A stretch of DNA of 64,000 nt from Sulfurimicrobium sp031426915 (GCA_031426915.1 JASJPB010000007.1:41433-105432), one strand, 5' to 3'. Numbered from the stretch's first letter, positions 7,048 to 16,001 are shown. Made by a program: numbers and translations. Notes: generated from the letters alone by a model not told the origin.

Positions 7048-8445
7048 TCAGGATTCATCCGGGCGCACCATCGCAGCCGCCTGCACCCAGCGCTCGAATT
7101 CGGTCTCCGTCACATAGCCTGACGCCAGCGCCGCCAGCTTCAGGCTGGTGCCGTCGCGATATGCCCGTTTGGCGATTTCCGCCGCCCTGTCGTAGCCGAT
7201 GTGCGGCGTCAGCGCAGTCGCCAGCATCAGGGATTGCTGCAACAGGGTTTCGATCCTGTCCCGGTTGGCCTCGATGCCGCGCGCGCAATATTTCTCGAAA
7301 CTGTTCATGCCGTCGGCGAGCAGGCGCAGACTTTGCAGGAAATTGTGGGCGATGAGGGGCTTGAAGGTGTTCAGCTCGAAGCTGCCCGAGGCGCCGCCGA
7401 TGTTGATCGCGACGTCGTTGCCGAAGACTTGGCAGCACAGCATGGCGAGCGCCTCGCACTGGGTCGGGTTGACCTTGCCCGGCATGATGGAACTGCCCGG
7501 CTCGTTCTCGGGAAGGGAGATTTCCCCCAGCCCCGATCTCGGCCCGGATGCCAGCCAGCGGATGTCGTTGGCGATTTTCATCAGCGCGGCGGCGAGGGTT
7601 TTGAAGGCGCCGTGGGCGGCCACCAGCGCGTCGTGGGCCGCCAGCGCCGCGAACTTGTTGGCCGCGCTGCGGAAGGGCAGGGCATAGCTGCGTGCCAGTT
7701 CCGCCGCGACCAGCGGGCCGAAGGCGGCGGGGGTGTTGAGCCCGGTGCCCACCGCCGTGCCGCCGGCCGCGAGTTCCAGCAAGGCCGGTTGCGCGGCGAC
7801 GAGCAGGGACTCCGCGTAATCCAGTTGCGCCACATAGCCCGAAAACTCCTGCCCCAGGGTCAGCGGAACCGCGTCCTGGAGATGGGTGCGGCCGATCTTG
7901 ACGATGTCGGCGAATGCCGCGGAGCGGTTTGCCAGTGTCGCGCGCAGGTTGCGCAGCGCCGGCAGCAGTTGCCGCGCAATGCCCAGGCTCGCGGCCACAT
8001 GTATGGCGCTGGGGAAAATGTCATTGGACGACTGGCCGAGATTGACCTCGTCGTTGGCATGCACCAGCCGGGTTTCGCCCCTGTCGCCGCCGAGCAGTTC
8101 CGAGGCGCGATTGGCGAGCACTTCGTTGAGATTCATGTTGCTCTGGGTGCCTGAACCCGTCTGCCAAACCGAGAGCGGGAACTCCTGCTCGTGGCGGCCG
8201 GCCAGCACTTCGTCAGCGGCCCGGATGATGGCGTCCGCTTTTTTCCCGTCCAGCTGGGCCAGATCGCGGTTGACGACGGCGCAGGCGCGCTTGAGCGCGG
8301 CCAGTGACAGGATCAACTCGGGCGCCATGCGCTCGGATGAAATCCTGAAATGCTCGATCGCGCGCTCGGTCTGCGCGCCCCACAGCCGGTCTTCGGCAAC
8401 CGGGATGGTGCCGAAAGAGTCGCGTTCGATTCTGCTGACGCTCAT
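7048..8445 (-). CDS. fumC: Fumarate hydratase class II
   Basis: A 465-residue enzyme (MSVSRIERDSFGTIPV...) interconverting fumarate and malate in the citric acid cycle; the oxygen-stable, iron-free class. The superfamily signature GSSIMPGKVN lies at 317-326, with GSGTQSNMNLNEV and GRTHLQDAVP in the upstream conserved regions. Length matches E. coli FumC (467). The open frame extends 132 codons upstream, but that stretch is the pterin dehydratase gene read out of frame, so the ATG at 8445 is used; it overlaps the dehydratase stop by 4 bp, indicating translational coupling. Confidence 0.97.
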   Translation of the reverse strand: MSVSRIERDSFGTIPVAEDRLWGAQTERAIEHFRISSERMAPELILSLAALKRACAVVNRDLAQLDGKKADAIIRAADEVLAGRHEQEFPLSVWQTGSGTQSNMNLNEVLANRASELLGGDRGETRLVHANDEVNLGQSSNDIFPSAIHVAASLGIARQLLPALRNLRATLANRSAAFADIVKIGRTHLQDAVPLTLGQEFSGYVAQLDYAESLLVAAQPALLELAAGGTAVGTGLNTPAAFGPLVAAELARSYALPFRSAANKFAALAAHDALVAAHGAFKTLAAALMKIANDIRWLASGPRSGLGEISLPENEPGSSIMPGKVNPTQCEALAMLCCQVFGNDVAINIGGASGSFELNTFKPLIAHNFLQSLRLLADGMNSFEKYCARGIEANRDRIETLLQQSLMLATALTPHIGYDRAAEIAKRAYRDGTSLKLAALASGYVTETEFERWVQAAAMVRPDES

Positions 8446-8786
8446 AGCTTGAGCAGGTTGTCGATTTTCGCGGCGCAAATGAAATCGTTTTCCGACAATC
8501 CGCCGATGGCGTGGGTGGAATAGCGCACCCGGCACTGGTTGTAGCCGACTTCCAGGTCCGGATGGTGATCCTCGCGATGCGATATCCAGGCCGTGGCATT
8601 CACGAACGCCATGGTTTCGTGGTAGTTCTTGAAATGAAAGGTCTTGGCGATTTCCTTGCCCGCCTGTTCCCATTCGTTCAAGGCCTCCAGCATGCGCTCG
8701 ATTTCCGGCTGTTCCATGGGCGGAACGCCGCCTTCGCAAGGCTTGCAGGTTTTCGTGGTCAGATCGCATGCGAGTTCCGTGTTCAT
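8442..8786 (-). CDS. phhB: Pterin-4a-carbinolamine dehydratase
   Basis: A 114-residue protein with the family's catalytic region EDHHPDLEVGYNQCRVRYST and C-terminal GLSENDFICAAKIDNL. It dehydrates 4a-hydroxytetrahydropterin during recycling of the phenylalanine hydroxylase cofactor; in bacteria lacking that hydroxylase, relatives are thought to serve molybdopterin or other pterin metabolism. The ATG follows AGGAGGCAATC. The N-terminal 20 residues contain three Cys (ACDLTTKTCKPCEGG), a common extension in this family. Coupled to fumC downstream. Confidence 0.94.
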   Translation of the reverse strand: MNTELACDLTTKTCKPCEGGVPPMEQPEIERMLEALNEWEQAGKEIAKTFHFKNYHETMAFVNATAWISHREDHHPDLEVGYNQCRVRYSTHAIGGLSENDFICAAKIDNLLKL

Positions 8787-8833
8787 GATTGCCTCCTGAT
8801 ATGCGGTTTTTGATTAAGCTTAAAAAATATTCT

Positions 8834-8964
8834 AACCGCAAAGGGCGCGAAGGTTCGCAAAGGAATTCAAAGGCTTGAACAGATTTGTCGGCTAACCGAT
8901 GGGCGGCGCGTTGCCATTGATTAACCCTTCGTTTTACCTTGCGAACCTTCGCGTCCTTGGCGGT
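8834..8964. repeat. Inverted repeat of the ACCGC-AAAGG family, copy A
   Basis: Left arm 8835-8863 (begins ACCGCAAAGGGCGCGAAGG) and right arm 8937-8964 are near-perfect reverse complements, differing at three to four positions. It lies in the 342-bp gap between the divergent phhB and GH15 genes, where no coding sequence is visible. A related pair is at 39879-39988. Confidence 0.7.
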
Positions 8965-9128
8965 GAAATGCGGTTTTAGATTAATTTATTTTTGACCATT
9001 TGACACTAATACCCGAGTATAGTTGTCAAGTAAAGTGATTCCTGCCTCGGCAGGCGCGGATAAGCCATATTCATGAACTTATCGTGGGGCAGGCTTATCA
9101 AAACTGAAACAGTTTCGGGACTGAGTCC

Positions 9129-11159
9129 ATGCCGCGCGATCTTCCCATCGGGAACGGTACCTTGCTCGCCGCTCATGATTTCGATTACCGGATACGCGAT
9201 TTTTATTATCCGCGTGTCGGTAAGGAAAACCATGCGCTCGGTCACCCGTGGCGTTTCGGCGTGTGGCTGGAGGGCGAGTTTTCCTGGCTCGGGCGTGAAA
9301 ACTGGAGAATTCAGCGCGATTACGTTTCCGGTGCGCTGGTCACCTCGGTAACGGCGTCCCATGCGCGCTTGCCGCTACGCCTGCATTTCAACGACGCCAT
9401 CGACTATGAAAAAAACATCCTGGTGCGCAGGGTGCGGGTGCAAAACCTTTCCCGCCGCGCGCTGGAGCCGCGCCTGTTCTTCCACACCGACATCAACGCG
9501 CTGGAAAACGAGACCGGGGACACGGTTTTTTTCGACCCCAAGAATGCCTGTCTGATCCACTACAAGGGTCCGCGCTATTTCCTCATGTGTTGCGCCACCG
9601 AAACCACGCTCGGCGTCACGCATTTTGCCACCGGCACCAAGCGCCATCGCGGCCTGGAAGGAACCTGGCGCGATGCGGAAGACGGCGAGCTGAGCGGCAA
9701 CCCGATTGCCCAGGGGGCGGTGGACTCGGTGATCGGCATGCATCTTCAACTTGAACCCGGCGCGGAAGCGGCGTGCCATTACTGGATGGCGGTGGGCGAG
9801 AGCTATCACGAGGTCGAGCAACTGCATCGGCTGGTCACCCAGATCGGCGCGGAGCGTCTGATCGAGCGCAATATCGATTATTGGCGCCACTGGGTTTCCG
9901 CCGGGGAACGCGACTTCGGCGCATTGCCTGCGCTGCTGGTGGAGTGTTACCGGCGCAGTCTGCTCATTCTGCGCACCCAGATCGATCATGGCGGGGCGGT
10001 GATCGCCGCCAACGATACCGACATCCGCCAGTTCAACCAGGATACCTACAGCTATATGTGGCCGCGCGACGGCGCCATCGTCGCCCAGGCGCTGGACCGC
10101 GCCGGCTTCGGCAGCCTGAGCCGGCGCTTCCTCGAATTCTGTACCCAGAAGGCGGTCAACTACAATTATTCCGCCAGTATTCTGGCCGAGACCGGCTTCC
10201 TGATGCACAAGTACAATCCGGACGGTTCCGTGGGCAGTTCCTGGCAACCCTGGCTGGAAAACGAGGAAATGGTGTTGCCGATCCAGGAAGACGAAACCGC
10301 GCTGGTGATCTGGGCGATCTGGAACCATTACCTGATCCACCGCGACATCGAGGCCATCCGGCCCTTCTACAGTCCGTTCGTGGAACGGGCCGCCGACTTC
10401 CTGCTGGAGTTCCGCGACGAGAAAACCGGGCTGCCGCTGCCTTCCTTCGACCTGTGGGAGGAGCGGCGCGGCGTGTTCACCTATACCACCGCAACCGTGA
10501 TCGGCGGGCTGAAGGCGGCCGCCAGCCTGGCTGCCCTGTTCCAGGAGGAGGAGCGCGCCAGCGCTTGGCTGAGCGGCGCGCTGGCGGTCCGGGCAGCGCT
10601 CGACCAGCATCTCTACTGTCCGCGCGAAGGGCGTTTCGCGCGCGGCATCCTGTTCGAGGATGGCCTCCAGACCAGGGACGCTACCGTCGACGCCAGCCTG
10701 CTGGGGCTGGTGATTTTCGGCGGCTACGACCCCCGCGACGAGCGGGTGGCGAGCACCATCCGCGCGGTCGAGCAGCGCTTGTGGCTGAAAACGGGCAGCG
10801 GTGGACTGGCGCGTTATGAAGGCGACGATTACCAGCGCATGGTGCAGCGCAAGGATGTGCCAGGCAATCCCTGGGTGGTGTCCACGCTGTGGCTGGCGCA
10901 GTGCCGCATCGCGGCGGCGCGCGACCGGCGCGAGCTGGATCTGGCCTTGCCGCTGCTGATGTGGGCGGCGGAGCGGGCGCTTGCGTCCGGGGTGCTGCCG
11001 GAACAGGTGCATCCGGAAAGCGGCGAGTTTCTGTCGGTCTCTCCGCTGACCTGGAGCCATGGCACGCTGGTGGCGGCGGTGCTGGATTACATCGCGAAAG
11101 CGCAAATGCTGGGCAGCCCGCAGCCGCAGCTTGCCGTGGCCGAAATGGACAGGAGGTGA
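9129..11159 (+). CDS. Glycoside hydrolase family 15 (glucoamylase-like)
   Basis: A 676-residue protein with the GH15 layout: an N-terminal beta-sandwich domain (about 1-250) and an (alpha/alpha)6 barrel (about 270-660). YSYMWPRDGA marks the substrate pocket, QEDETALVIWAIW at 386-398 carries the proposed general acid Glu, and LPEQVHPESGEF carries the proposed general base Glu at 625. GH15 enzymes release glucose from the non-reducing ends of starch, glycogen or trehalose; the substrate is not settled. No signal peptide is seen, so a cytoplasmic role in glycogen or trehalose turnover is likely. The gene ends 4 bp before the globin-kinase gene. The ribosome site is weak. Confidence 0.93.
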   Translation: MPRDLPIGNGTLLAAHDFDYRIRDFYYPRVGKENHALGHPWRFGVWLEGEFSWLGRENWRIQRDYVSGALVTSVTASHARLPLRLHFNDAIDYEKNILVRRVRVQNLSRRALEPRLFFHTDINALENETGDTVFFDPKNACLIHYKGPRYFLMCCATETTLGVTHFATGTKRHRGLEGTWRDAEDGELSGNPIAQGAVDSVIGMHLQLEPGAEAACHYWMAVGESYHEVEQLHRLVTQIGAERLIERNIDYWRHWVSAGERDFGALPALLVECYRRSLLILRTQIDHGGAVIAANDTDIRQFNQDTYSYMWPRDGAIVAQALDRAGFGSLSRRFLEFCTQKAVNYNYSASILAETGFLMHKYNPDGSVGSSWQPWLENEEMVLPIQEDETALVIWAIWNHYLIHRDIEAIRPFYSPFVERAADFLLEFRDEKTGLPLPSFDLWEERRGVFTYTTATVIGGLKAAASLAALFQEEERASAWLSGALAVRAALDQHLYCPREGRFARGILFEDGLQTRDATVDASLLGLVIFGGYDPRDERVASTIRAVEQRLWLKTGSGGLARYEGDDYQRMVQRKDVPGNPWVVSTLWLAQCRIAAARDRRELDLALPLLMWAAERALASGVLPEQVHPESGEFLSVSPLTWSHGTLVAAVLDYIAKAQMLGSPQPQLAVAEMDRR

Positions 11160-11163
11160 CGAC

Positions 11164-12450
11164 ATGGCGGACCCGAATTACGGAGCAGTGATTCCGCCCG
11201 AATTCGATGACGCGTCGCGCAACCTGCGCCTGGCGTTCCTCAAGTTCGACTCGCGCGACGTGGAATTACTGCACGATCTGGCCGGTTTGTTCCGGGAACG
11301 CAAGATGGAGATCGCCGAGCGTTTCTACGAGCACATGCTTGCCTTCGAGGATACCCGCAAGGTTTTCAGGGACGAGGCGATGATCCAGCGCCTCAAGCAG
11401 GCCCAGGCCAATTATCTGATGGAGGCGGTGGAGGGGCCTTACGATGCGGCCTATTTCGAGCGCCGCTGGCGCATCGGCTACATCCACAATGCCATCCTGG
11501 TGGAACCCCACTGGTTCATCGGCGCGTTCCAGCTCTATCACCGCATCCTTTACCCGATCATCCTGGAGCGTTACCGGGACGATGCGCAAGCGGTGGTGGA
11601 CCACATCCTGGCGCTGGACAAGATCATGAACCTGGACCTGCAACTCGGCATCCAGAGCTATTACGTTCATTACGAGGGCACCATGGACAAGCTGCGCGAG
11701 CTGAACCTGCGCATCGAGGCCGCGAGCACCGCCAAGAGCCAGTTCCTGGCCAACATGTCGCACGAGTTCCGCACCCCGCTCAACGCCATCATCGGCTTCA
11801 CCGAGGTGTTGCAGGACCGCATCCCCGGCGACCTCAATGCCGACCAGGAGGAATACCTGGGCGACATACACGATGCCGGTCAGTTGCTGTTGCGCCTGAT
11901 CAACGACGTGCTCGATCTGTCCAAGGTGGAAGCGGGCCGCCTGGAGCTGTTCTACGAAACTTTCCCCATCGCCCAGACCGCGCGCGAGACCATCACCACG
12001 CTGCGCGGCGCGGCGGAGAAAAAGGGCTTGTCTATCCAGGGAATCCTGCCGCCCGACCTCGGGCTGATCACGGCGGACCAGATCCGTTTCAAGCAGATCC
12101 TGTTCAACCTGTTGTCGAATGCGGTGAAGTTCACCGACAGCGGCGCCATCACGCTTTCCGCCGCGCTGGAAAACGATGGCCTGCACCTGTCGGTGGCCGA
12201 TACCGGGATCGGTATCCGCGAGCAGGACATGAACCGCATCTTCGTCGAATTCAGCCAGGTGGATGATTCACACGCGCGCCGCCATGAAGGGACCGGGCTC
12301 GGGCTGGCGCTATCCAAGCGCCTGGCGGAGGCGCACGGCGGGCGTATCTGGGTGGAGAGCACATTCGGCGTGGGCAGCGTGTTTCACGTTCTGTTGCCGC
12401 TGCGTCCCGCCGAATCCAGGGCCAAGGCCGTCCAGGAGGAAATGAAATGA
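11164..12450 (+). CDS. Globin-coupled histidine kinase
   Basis: A 428-residue soluble kinase. Residues about 15-170 form a protoglobin/globin-coupled-sensor domain with RRWRIGYIHNAILVEPHW; His108 is the expected haem ligand. A short coiled linker leads to HisKA (NMSHEFRTPLNAI, His200) and a HATPase domain with N, G1 and G2 boxes (DTGIGI, GTGLGLALSKRL). Globin-coupled sensors bind O2, NO or CO, so the kinase is probably gas-regulated. It has no membrane helix and no receiver. AGGAGGTGACGAC precedes the ATG, inside the GH15 stop region. Three receiver-domain genes follow, the first overlapping by 4 bp. Confidence 0.95.
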   Translation: MADPNYGAVIPPEFDDASRNLRLAFLKFDSRDVELLHDLAGLFRERKMEIAERFYEHMLAFEDTRKVFRDEAMIQRLKQAQANYLMEAVEGPYDAAYFERRWRIGYIHNAILVEPHWFIGAFQLYHRILYPIILERYRDDAQAVVDHILALDKIMNLDLQLGIQSYYVHYEGTMDKLRELNLRIEAASTAKSQFLANMSHEFRTPLNAIIGFTEVLQDRIPGDLNADQEEYLGDIHDAGQLLLRLINDVLDLSKVEAGRLELFYETFPIAQTARETITTLRGAAEKKGLSIQGILPPDLGLITADQIRFKQILFNLLSNAVKFTDSGAITLSAALENDGLHLSVADTGIGIREQDMNRIFVEFSQVDDSHARRHEGTGLGLALSKRLAEAHGGRIWVESTFGVGSVFHVLLPLRPAESRAKAVQEEMK

Positions 12451-13268
12451 GGCACGAGGGCTTGGACAGCAGCTTGTGCGGTCCGGTCGCAGGGCGCTGC
12501 CCGGACCCGCTCAAAACCATCCTGGTGGTGGAAGACAACCCCCAGGCGGCCAAGCTGCTGTCCCTTTACCTGATCCAGGCGGGCTACCTGGTCATGGTCG
12601 CATCCAACGGCTGCCAGGCGGTGCAACTGGCTACGCAATGCCACCCGCTGGCGATCACGCTGGACATATTGCTGCCCGACCAGGACGGCTGGCAGGTGCT
12701 GTCCGAACTCAAGGCCTCGCCCCTTACCCGCGACATCCCGGTGGTGATCGTGTCGGTGCTGGATCGCCAGGCGCTCGGTTTCAGGCTGGGCGCCTCGGAC
12801 TATCTGGTCAAGCCGGTGGAACGCGCCGACTTGCTGCATGCGCTGCGGCGCTGCATTCCGCGCGAGGGCGAGAACGGCGTGTGCCACAAGGTGATGGTGG
12901 TGCATACCAACCCGGAGGAATTGAACCTGCTGGCCATGATCCTGGCGCAGGAAAACTACCAGGTGATCCAGGCCCTGGGTTCGGAGGAGGCGGCCAGCCT
13001 GGCCAAATATGCCCATCCCGATCTGGTGGTGACCAATCTGGTGGCCGGCGGAATGGATTTTTTCGCCCTGCTGGAAGGCCTCAGGGCGGCACCGGAGACC
13101 GCGACCATCCCGGTCCTGGCCCTGACGCCGTGGGTTTTCGGCGCCAGGCAGGGCGCGCCGGTGGAGGAGGGGATCGAGTTTGTGCTGATGCGGGAAAACG
13201 AACTGGTCGAGGAACGCCTGCTGTCTGCCGTTACCCTGCTGTTCAAGCGGGAAAAGCAGGCCGGCTGA
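12447..13268 (+). CDS. Tandem-receiver protein, second receiver degenerate
   Basis: 273 residues. Receiver 1 (about 23-138) keeps the acidic pair, phosphoacceptor Asp73 (TLDILLPDQDGW) and Lys122. Receiver 2 (about 147-265) keeps the fold, but Asn197 (VVTNLVAGG) stands where the phosphoacceptor should be and the acidic pocket reads HTN, so it should not be phosphorylated in the usual way. There is no output domain. The 4-bp overlap with the globin-kinase gene points to a cognate partner. The protein probably relays or gates phosphate by protein contacts. The N-terminal 20 residues are unordered. Confidence 0.92.
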   Translation: MRHEGLDSSLCGPVAGRCPDPLKTILVVEDNPQAAKLLSLYLIQAGYLVMVASNGCQAVQLATQCHPLAITLDILLPDQDGWQVLSELKASPLTRDIPVVIVSVLDRQALGFRLGASDYLVKPVERADLLHALRRCIPREGENGVCHKVMVVHTNPEELNLLAMILAQENYQVIQALGSEEAASLAKYAHPDLVVTNLVAGGMDFFALLEGLRAAPETATIPVLALTPWVFGARQGAPVEEGIEFVLMRENELVEERLLSAVTLLFKREKQAG

Positions 13269-13286
13269 GGAGGGCGGGGAAATATT

Positions 13287-13685
13287 ATGGAACAGCAAGC
13301 GAAGACCATCCTGCTGGTCGAGGATGATGAGACCAACCGCAAGCTGGTGCGCGTCGTACTCGCCGGCAGGCACTACCTGATCCGCGAGGCGGGAAGCGTG
13401 GAGGAGGCCCTGGCGTTGCTCAAGGACGGCAAGCCGGACCTGATGCTGTTCGACATCCGTCTCGGCGACGGCAGCGGCCTGGACCTGATCCGCAGCGTGC
13501 GAGCCGACCCGTCCTTCGACGCGGTGCCGGCGGTGGCCATCACGGCCCAGGCCATGAAGGACGATGAAGGGCGCTTCCTTGCCGCCGGTTTCGACGCTTA
13601 TATCAGCAAGCCGGTCGATACCCGGCGTCTGCCGGAGGTGGTGGAGCGTTTTATCCGCGAAGGCAGGAGGGCCGGTCATGCTTGA
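13287..13685 (+). CDS. Single-domain response regulator (CheY/DivK-like)
   Basis: A 132-residue stand-alone receiver: VEDDETNRK acidic pocket, Asp acceptor in LMLFDIRLGDGSG, Thr/Ala switch in AITAQAM, and Lys in ISKPVD. No output domain. The second of three receiver genes behind the globin kinase, 18 bp after the tandem-receiver gene and overlapping the next gene by 8 bp. It probably acts as a phosphate shuttle or sink in the same relay. Confidence 0.93.
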   Translation: MEQQAKTILLVEDDETNRKLVRVVLAGRHYLIREAGSVEEALALLKDGKPDLMLFDIRLGDGSGLDLIRSVRADPSFDAVPAVAITAQAMKDDEGRFLAAGFDAYISKPVDTRRLPEVVERFIREGRRAGHA

Positions 13686-14397
13686 CGGGATTTCATCGGC
13701 CGGGGCGACGGTGCTGGTGGTCGACGACGCGCCGCCCAACGTGAAACTGCTGCGCCTGATCCTGAAGGATGCCGGCTACCGCGTGCTGGAAGCCGCCAGC
13801 GGTCCCGAAGCGCTGGCAACGCTGCGCAGCGAAAAACCCGACGTCATGGTGCTGGACGTGCGCATGCCCGGCATGACGGGCTACGACGTTTGCCGCGAAA
13901 TCCGTCACGATGCCGAGTTCGCCACGCTGCCGGTAATCATGGTGACCGCCCTGTCGCTGCCGGAAGAGCGCATCAAGGGCATCGAGGCCGGCGCCACCGA
14001 TTTCATCACCAAGCCTTTCAACAAGAAGGAGTTGCTGGCGCGTATCCAGCTCAGTCTGGCCCTGGCGAAAAGCGGCAGGAACGCTATCGTTCCCCAACTC
14101 CCCGGTGCGGTGGTGATTGCCGACGCGGACTGGACAGTGCTTTGCATGTCGCCCCTGGCCGCGATTGTGCTGGGCATTTCCGCGAACGGCATCAGCGGGC
14201 TGGATTTCACCCAGCTTGTCGACCAGGCGGAAAAAGACCGCCTCTTCTCCGGCGAACATCCCGAGTTGTTTCACGTTTTCAATGCCGCCACGGGAAATGT
14301 CCTCGATGCCCGGCTAACGCTGGTTATCGGTCCCGGCGGGAATTTGCTGTTGCGCGCGATCGCTTTGAGCGAGCCGCTTCGCCCCGCTTCGGGATGA
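13678..14397 (+). CDS. Response regulator with C-terminal PAS-like domain
   Basis: 239 residues from the ATG at 13678, preceded by AGGAGGGCCGGTC. The receiver (about 10-130) has the acidic pocket VVDDAP, acceptor Asp in MVLDVRMPGMTG and Lys in ITKPFN. Residues about 140-235 look like a PAS fold (PGAVVIADADWTVLCMSPLA...). No DNA-binding or enzymatic output is visible, so it may be an adaptor or another relay element. Last gene of the GH15/globin-kinase run; a 118-bp gap follows. Confidence 0.85.
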   Translation: MLDGISSAGATVLVVDDAPPNVKLLRLILKDAGYRVLEAASGPEALATLRSEKPDVMVLDVRMPGMTGYDVCREIRHDAEFATLPVIMVTALSLPEERIKGIEAGATDFITKPFNKKELLARIQLSLALAKSGRNAIVPQLPGAVVIADADWTVLCMSPLAAIVLGISANGISGLDFTQLVDQAEKDRLFSGEHPELFHVFNAATGNVLDARLTLVIGPGGNLLLRAIALSEPLRPASG

Positions 14398-14515
14398 CCC
14401 GGCCGGCGGATTTGTTGTCACTGTCGGGATGAAATGGAACCGATGTTGATATTTATCATCGAATGTATTGTGTAATATAAAGTCTTGTGGGTATTAACTT
14501 CAGGGTCATGATCAA

Positions 14516-15334
14516 GTGGCAAAATTGAGTCCCTTGCTGGTTGTAGTGCTTGCGGCAAGCATCCTGCTTCCCGGTTGCGCCGGCGTCGGGCCGGCGCGTG
14601 TCGCCAAGGCGCACGCGCGTCCCGATTTTTCGGGCCACAAGGCGTTCAGCCAGCTTGATTTATTTGCGGCGGAAGATGCGCTTGTGGCCATCGCTCCGAA
14701 TATCTACGTCGACCGGGATATTTCCTCCGCGAATGCCGCGCACCTGCTGAATCTGGTGGACAAGGCCAGAATCAGGGCGGGCTACTATTACGGCGAGCTG
14801 GTGTCGAAGCCGGAGATCCTGTTCTGCTCCAGCATGGAGAGCTACCGGAAGTTCGGCGGAGTCGGTCTCGGCTACACGCTTGGCAATACCATCCTGATTT
14901 CCCCATATGGCTGGCGGGCGGCGATTTTGAGCCATGAGTTGTCCCATGTGGAACTGGCGGCGCGCCTGGGCGGCCTGCCCGAGGTTCTGGACAAGGTGCC
15001 GCAATGGTTTGACGAGGGTGCCGCGGTGATGGTCAGCATGGCCCACGAGTTTTCCGATGAGGCATGGCGCGAGGCCAGCCATAACGGGGAAGATTCTCCC
15101 CGCTTGAGCGAACTTGAAAGCGTGGCAAGCTGGAACAGCGTCACCGGCGCGAATGGTGTCAACATGCAACGATCCTACGGAACCGCCCGGCAGGAGGTCA
15201 TCAGATGGTACGCCGTGGTCGGGCGCAGGGGTATGGAGCAGTTGATCCAGGCGCTGAAGGCGAATCAGGATTTTCACCTGGCCTACCGGGGTATTGAGGA
15301 TTCCTCGGTCATGCATTTGGCCGTGAGAGAGTAA
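14516..15334 (+). CDS. Lipoprotein with zinc-metallopeptidase signature
   Basis: 272 residues beginning with a GTG; no in-frame ATG is available, and TTG at 14525 is an alternative. The signal peptide ends in a lipobox, LLPGC, with lipid-anchor Cys at about residue 21. The mature part contains ILSHELSHVE, an HExxH-type zinc site, and QWFDEGAAV about 30 residues later, where the third ligand Glu of gluzincin peptidases (MA clan) would sit. It is therefore likely a periplasm-facing metallopeptidase or an inactive relative. It lies alone between the globin-kinase cluster and a small secreted protein. Confidence 0.8.
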   Translation: MAKLSPLLVVVLAASILLPGCAGVGPARVAKAHARPDFSGHKAFSQLDLFAAEDALVAIAPNIYVDRDISSANAAHLLNLVDKARIRAGYYYGELVSKPEILFCSSMESYRKFGGVGLGYTLGNTILISPYGWRAAILSHELSHVELAARLGGLPEVLDKVPQWFDEGAAVMVSMAHEFSDEAWREASHNGEDSPRLSELESVASWNSVTGANGVNMQRSYGTARQEVIRWYAVVGRRGMEQLIQALKANQDFHLAYRGIEDSSVMHLAVRE

Positions 15335-15389
15335 CACTTAACCCGGGTTGTCCATTAGCCAGTATCCGTCCAAAACGGCATGCTGTAGG

Positions 15390-15405
15390 GGCGAATTTAT
15401 TCGCC
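15390..15405. repeat. 16-bp palindrome
   Basis: GGCGAAT-TT-ATTCGCC, perfect arms, inside a 241-bp gap. Similar short palindromes occur as REP-type units in many proteobacteria; function here unknown. Confidence 0.45.
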
Positions 15406-15575
15406 AATGGCGGTTAAAACCGCACCTGCTAATAAGCAAAAACGGACCTGGCGGTCCCGGAACTTTCACCCGTTTGCAGAATCTTAAATATACCCGACAA
15501 AATCAGTCGGATATGTTGTAGCTGTCCTATAACGGAAAATCATCTTCCGTTTCAAGCTGTTGAAAGGAGATCATC

Positions 15576-15884
15576 ATGAAAAGCAAATTACTTTTGGCTT
15601 TGGCTTCATTGATTATCGGAATGGCAAGTTTCGGCGCGAATAGCGTTTATGCCGATATGACTACGGGCATGCCAACCCAGACACAATCCAGGTTCTGCTC
15701 ACACGAGGCCTGGAATGTATTCGAGCCGAATTGTGCCGGCAACATTACCGGGCGCGAAGGCAAGGCGGCATACGGTGAGCCTCGCGAGGTAAAAATGGAG
15801 ACTACCGGATCGCGTGCTCTATTTTGTTCCACGGAAGGTTTGAACCTTCTCGAACCGAACTGCGTTGGCGATATACGCAAATAG
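15576..15884 (+). CDS. Small exported protein with duplicated Cys motif
   Basis: A 102-residue protein with a signal peptide (MKSKLLLALASLIIGMASFG..., cleavage near VYA-DM). The mature part contains two copies of an 18-residue unit, FCSHEAWNVFEPNCAGNI and FCSTEGLNLLEPNCVGDI, separated by about 36 residues. Each unit has two Cys 12 residues apart, suited to disulphides or metal binding in the periplasm. GAAAGGAGATCATC is a strong ribosome site. I recognise no named family. It lies just upstream of the cytochrome oxidase operon, but 339 bp away and with a stem-loop in between. Confidence 0.75.
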   Translation: MKSKLLLALASLIIGMASFGANSVYADMTTGMPTQTQSRFCSHEAWNVFEPNCAGNITGREGKAAYGEPREVKMETTGSRALFCSTEGLNLLEPNCVGDIRK

Positions 15885-16001
15885 CCAGGCAGCTTCACAT
15901 CCCCCCAAGACGCGATTCGCGCCGATCATTCACGGCATCACAACTCCCACAGGTGTTCGGCAGTCCAGCGAGTCGCATCGTCGCGGGGTTTAATCATCCA
16001 T

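Noticed and set aside
8446..8841. A 132-residue N-terminal extension of fumC
   Set aside because: This stretch is the pterin dehydratase gene in another frame; FumC family length and motif positions fit the start at 8445.
9375..11165. A 596-codon minus-strand open frame
   Set aside because: It lies wholly opposite the GH15 gene, has Arg/Gln/His-rich antisense composition and no family motif; the GH15 frame is clearly real.
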